Below, piece by piece: positions 60,955 to 64,000 of a stretch of DNA of 64,000 nt. The stretch comes from an uncultured Pelagibacteraceae bacterium (GTDB lineage: Bacteria; Pseudomonadota; Alphaproteobacteria; Pelagibacterales; Pelagibacteraceae): assembly GCA_902540235.1 (NCBI GenBank), contig CACBLI010000001.1, forward strand, positions 103,491-167,490. The letters run 5' to 3'. A program made the position numbers and the translations under genes. Numbering within the stretch: the stretch's first letter is position 1; each line of letters begins with the position of its first letter. The notes under the pieces are model-generated. The model made no database searches. It was given only the letters and a program-made list of their open reading frames with translations, and was not told the origin of the DNA.

Positions 60955-62689
60955 TTTAAAATCAACTTTAATTTTTATGTTTCTGATAACTTTTTCAAGT
61001 ATTGGACACGCAGTTGATATACCTACAGTTGATGACCTTAACAAGCAGGTTCCACAACTACCTGAAAAAAAAGAGCCTGATACCTCTGAAAAATTGAATG
61101 AGCTAGATAAAGAATTTTTACCAAATAATGAAGAAAAAATTTTAAAAGTATTAGTTAAAGATTTTAAATTAGAGGGCAATAAAAGATACAATGATGAGAT
61201 ATTAAAAGATTTGATTAAAGATAATATTAATAAAGAATTAGACTATGATGCGCTTCTTAATGTTACCACAGAAATTTCTAACTATTATAGATCAAAGGGA
61301 TTTCTGGCAACATCTTATCTTCCTCCACAAGATATAAAAAATGGGATTGTACAAATTAAAATTACTGAAGCGAAATTAGGAAAAATTGCTTTTAATGTAG
61401 ATAAGACAAAAAAACTTAATCTATCAAAAGAAAAAATTAGAAAAAAAATTCTCTATAAAGTGCAAGACGATGGAGGTTTAAATATTTCTCAATTAGATAA
61501 AAATATAAGAAATTTTAATAGAACTCCTGGAATTAATGCAGTAGCTCAACTAGAAGAAGGAGAAGAATTTGGGGAAACCGATGTTATAATTACCGCAAGT
61601 AACACGGAAACAATCACAGGATTATCTTTGGTCGATAATACTGGATCTAGATCATCAGGCACAGGTAAACTTACTAATACAATTAATATAGATGGATTAC
61701 TTAACATAGGTGATCGATTTTCACTTACTAATGTTGCAACAGGAAATAATTTCAAAAATGGAAAACAAACTGAAGAATCAAATTACTATGCAATGTCAAA
61801 CACATTTCCTTTGGGTTATAATGGAATGCAAGCAACTATGCGACTTTCAAAAATGGAATATAAACTTTCTGCTCCTTTTGATTCTACTACGCCCTCGGGT
61901 TATTCAACAGAATATAATTTAACTTTTACAAGACCATTGATTGAAAAACTTACAAACAATCTTAATGCAACGCTATCTTTATCAAGAAATGATTATGTAA
62001 ATGATTTAGGTACAGGCAATAATAGTAATAAAGATATGACCAAGGCTTCTCTAAATTTAGGATTTGATGCCACAGATACGAAATTAGGTGGAGGCGTAAA
62101 TTATGGCCTCATTGGAGTAACGCTAGGTAAGCTGGACTTGACTGATAATGCATCGAACTTTATCACAGATCAAGCTGGGGCCGATAACAATGGTAGAAAT
62201 TTAAAAGCAACATTAAGTTTAAATCGTTTACAAAAACTAACAGATAAGACTAACATTTTATTAAAGTTTAACAGTCAATTTGCTGCTGATAATCTAGATG
62301 GTGGAGAGCAATTTACTTTAGGTGGATTAAACGGTGTACGAGCATATACTTCGAGCGAGGCAGCTGGTGATGCAGGTTTTACTACAGGGATAGAAATAAA
62401 AAGAAATTTTTTTAATTTACCAACAACAATTTTTTATGATTATGGAAAAATTCGTTTACACAAAAATAAATGGACGGGATGGAACTCAACAAATACTGAA
62501 CTTAAAAATACATACGCACTTAAGGGCTGGGGACTAACAATGGATGTACCATTTTTTAATTTTTTTAACATGCAACTAACCCATTCTAGAACAATTCAAG
62601 GTAATTCTGGAAAAGACAGTGAAGGTTTTGATGTTGACGGCTTGAGCTGGGATGATAGAACAATCGTCTCTTTATCAAAACAATATTAA
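60938..62689 (+). CDS. TpsB outer-membrane transporter (FhaC/ShlB/HecB-like)
   Basis: A 583-residue outer-membrane protein (signal FMFLITFSSIGHA). A proline-rich plug-helix region is followed by POTRA-type domains: VLVKDFKLEGNKRYNDEILK and TEISNYYRSKGFLATSYLPP, then a second from about residue 140. From about 210 to the end it is a 16-strand barrel; LGGLNGVRAYTSSEAAGDAG carries the VRGY-like motif of loop 6, and the chain ends LSKQY. It secretes the upstream TpsA by recognising its TPS domain. The 17-base overlap with the tpsA stop strongly couples the two. Confidence 0.92.
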   Translation: MKIIYNLKSTLIFMFLITFSSIGHAVDIPTVDDLNKQVPQLPEKKEPDTSEKLNELDKEFLPNNEEKILKVLVKDFKLEGNKRYNDEILKDLIKDNINKELDYDALLNVTTEISNYYRSKGFLATSYLPPQDIKNGIVQIKITEAKLGKIAFNVDKTKKLNLSKEKIRKKILYKVQDDGGLNISQLDKNIRNFNRTPGINAVAQLEEGEEFGETDVIITASNTETITGLSLVDNTGSRSSGTGKLTNTINIDGLLNIGDRFSLTNVATGNNFKNGKQTEESNYYAMSNTFPLGYNGMQATMRLSKMEYKLSAPFDSTTPSGYSTEYNLTFTRPLIEKLTNNLNATLSLSRNDYVNDLGTGNNSNKDMTKASLNLGFDATDTKLGGGVNYGLIGVTLGKLDLTDNASNFITDQAGADNNGRNLKATLSLNRLQKLTDKTNILLKFNSQFAADNLDGGEQFTLGGLNGVRAYTSSEAAGDAGFTTGIEIKRNFFNLPTTIFYDYGKIRLHKNKWTGWNSTNTELKNTYALKGWGLTMDVPFFNFFNMQLTHSRTIQGNSGKDSEGFDVDGLSWDDRTIVSLSKQY

Positions 62690-63234
62690 TGAGTAAAATT
62701 TTATTTACAATTATAATTCTTTTTTTTGGTTTTAAAGTTGCAATAGCAGATGAAAAATCACCACCAAAGGTTACGACTCAACAGTATGATAATTGGACAT
62801 ACCAATGCGTAGAAAATGGTAAGAATAAAAATTGCGAAGTTAGTCAAACAATTAGAATTCAAAATACTAATATAAATTTTTCAGTTACATATTCAAAATT
62901 TTTAAATGAAAAAAAAAAGGAAATTAGTTTAATTACTATAATATCGCCGTTAGGTATTGACTTGAAAAGATCACTTTCTTTAAGAGTTGATAATGAAGAA
63001 ACGATAGAAATTCCTTGGTCAAGCTGTGAGCAAATAGGGTGCCTAGTATTTCTGACAAAAGGTTCGGGAAACTCAGAAATGGATAATATTTATGAAAAAG
63101 TATACAAAAATTTTATTTCTGGAAACCAATTAGAAATAGAGGTTTTGGGCTATGCTTCGAGACAACCTTTAGTTATTCAATCAAACTTAAAAGGTTTTAA
63201 ACAAGCTACTGATAAACTCAACTCAGAAAATTAA
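62689..63234 (+). CDS. IalB-like periplasmic protein (invasion-associated locus B family)
   Basis: A 181-residue protein with a signal peptide (IILFFGFKVAIA) and the IalB-type core: QQYDNWTYQCVENGKNKNCE with the paired cysteines, ISLITIISPLGIDLKRSLSL, then EIPWSSCEQIGCLVFLTKGS. IalB family members are small periplasmic or surface proteins of alphaproteobacteria; the function is poorly known. Its start shares one base with the tpsB stop, making it the third gene of the secretion operon. A link to maturation or stabilisation of the exoprotein is inferred from position only. Confidence 0.8.
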   Translation: MSKILFTIIILFFGFKVAIADEKSPPKVTTQQYDNWTYQCVENGKNKNCEVSQTIRIQNTNINFSVTYSKFLNEKKKEISLITIISPLGIDLKRSLSLRVDNEETIEIPWSSCEQIGCLVFLTKGSGNSEMDNIYEKVYKNFISGNQLEIEVLGYASRQPLVIQSNLKGFKQATDKLNSEN

Positions 63235-63242
63235 AATAAATA

Positions 63243-63893
63243 TTATTGATCTATCAACATATAAAAAGAATTTATAAAATCAGGTCTTAATACGTATTGA
63301 GATTTATCTAAATACTTAATTTTCTCTAAAGCTTTTAATCCGTAAATTACTTTTCCAACTGGTGTGTATTCAGTTTCATATAATGGCTCATCTTTGAGAA
63401 TTATGAAGAACTGGCTATCTTCAGTATTATATTTTTTGGTCCTTACTAAACCAACACTTCCTTTATCAAAATTAAAAGGATTATCTATTTCTGAATTAAT
63501 AGTACCTAATCCAGATTTTCCAGTACCAATCTTTGCATAATTTAAACTTCCTTTTTTTCCAAATTCTAAATCTCCTGCTTGAATAAGTGTGTCCTTAATG
63601 ACTCTATGAAATGCAACATCGTCATATGCCTTAGAATTAATTAAATACTTAAATCTTTTTACAGCATTTGGAGAAATATCAGGATAAAGTTCCATTATCA
63701 CATTTCCACATTCAACATTCAAAATTGCAATATTATCTGGATCTTTAAAAGTAATTTCTTGAGGGTCGAAATTTTTTATAAACAAACATTTATTTTTTAT
63801 AGAAAAAAAAAAACCAAAGGAAAAAATTGCCAAAATAATTATAAATGCAAAAATTACTTTTTCAGATGTTGAAGCTTTAATCTTCTTTATCAT
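63243..63893 (-). CDS. Membrane-anchored cyclophilin-type peptidyl-prolyl isomerase
   Basis: A 216-residue protein with an N-terminal membrane segment (about 15-32) followed by a bacterial cyclophilin domain. VIMELYPDISPNAVKRFKYL, then FHRVIKDTLIQAGDL with the catalytic HRV/Q pattern, GTINSEIDNPFNFDKGSVGL and SQFFIIL mark the fold. The usual FHRVI.GFMIQGG reads FHRVIKDTLIQAGD, a modest change. It would isomerise prolyl bonds in the periplasm. Its ATG overlaps the TGA of an upstream minus-strand gene that leaves the window. It is convergent with the IalB-like gene. Confidence 0.9.
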   Translation of the reverse strand: MIKKIKASTSEKVIFAFIIILAIFSFGFFFSIKNKCLFIKNFDPQEITFKDPDNIAILNVECGNVIMELYPDISPNAVKRFKYLINSKAYDDVAFHRVIKDTLIQAGDLEFGKKGSLNYAKIGTGKSGLGTINSEIDNPFNFDKGSVGLVRTKKYNTEDSQFFIILKDEPLYETEYTPVGKVIYGLKALEKIKYLDKSQYVLRPDFINSFYMLIDQ

Positions 63894-64000
63894 AAGATAA
63901 AATTTCGATCGATTTTTAAAAGATTATTTTTAATAAATTGAATCTTTTTTTTTAAAATTGGATCAGGATTACTCAAGTTTACTCCAATCATTAAATGAGA
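63890..64000 (-). CDS. C-terminal end of an unknown gene leaving the window
   Basis: On the minus strand the frame from the window end is open and ends with TGA at 63892-63890, overlapping the ATG of the cyclophilin gene (ATGA), the normal junction in this genome. The visible tail reads HLMIGVNLSNPDPILKKKIQ and ends IDRNFIL. This is too little to identify the family. The coupling suggests co-expression with the cyclophilin. Confidence 0.6.
   Translation of the reverse strand, partial: SHLMIGVNLSNPDPILKKKIQFIKNNLLKIDRNFIL

Noticed and set aside
1..64000. tRNA, rRNA, insertion sequence or prophage genes
   Set aside because: Read for cloverleaf-like and transposase or integrase sequences on both strands; none was recognised.

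Overview
The window reads as a compact, very AT-rich alphaproteobacterial chromosome segment. Most genes are packed with overlaps of a few bases (ATGA-type junctions). Gene content (two branched-chain amino-acid-type ABC importers, a polyamine-type ABC importer, EutA/DoeA ectoine-degradation homologues, an IalB-like protein) and base composition fit a streamlined marine bacterium of the SAR11/Pelagibacterales kind. This placement is inferred from content alone; no rRNA or tRNA gene is present to confirm it.

Layout. 1-7.3 kb: 3' part of a PilY1-like pilus adhesin, prepilin peptidase PilD, and a GAF-PP2C (SpoIIE-type) phosphatase. 7.3-7.9 kb: a gene-free, extremely AT-rich stretch holding seven exact copies of TCTAACACAA in both orientations. 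7.9-16 kb: type IV pilus operon pilMN (a fusion), pilO, pilP, pilQ, pilB, pilC. 16-17.9 kb: an anti-sigma-type kinase and STAS antagonist pair (RsbW/RsbV-like) on the minus strand, divergent from two prepilin genes. 18-29.6 kb: an envelope/signalling region with an ammonium transporter fused to a PP2C phosphatase, a TPR-like outer-membrane barrel protein, a FecR-domain protein with a long lysine-rich tail, a CHASE2-PP2C phosphatase, an autotransporter, an inverse-autotransporter barrel and a secreted protein. 29.6-31 kb: glutaredoxin, a TIGR03643-type protein and a LysE exporter preceded by a hairpin plus T-run. 31-38.3 kb: a complete HAAT-type ABC importer, AzlCD exporter and a CsiD/GlaH glutarate hydroxylase. 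38.5-45.2 kb: a small outer-membrane protein, a ProC-like reductase and a second HAAT importer whose binding protein is convergent. 45.3-54 kb: EutA and DoeA homologues, a PotABCD-type importer and a FadN-like beta-oxidation enzyme. 54-63.2 kb: a small winged-helix regulator and a two-partner secretion operon (giant TpsA exoprotein, TpsB transporter, IalB-like protein). 63.2-64 kb: a membrane-anchored cyclophilin and the tail of another gene.

How it fits together. The most striking theme is a probable partner-switching system: three PP2C phosphatases with different sensors (GAF, ammonium channel, CHASE2) and one RsbV/RsbW pair, interleaved with pilus and surface-protein genes. The natural inference is that nutrient and envelope signals converge on one STAS switch controlling surface structures; the final target is not visible in the window. 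The metabolic half is an import-and-degrade region for amino acids, glutarate-type acids, ectoine and polyamine-like compounds, with terminators placed directly after several binding-protein genes to set their expression apart from the permeases.
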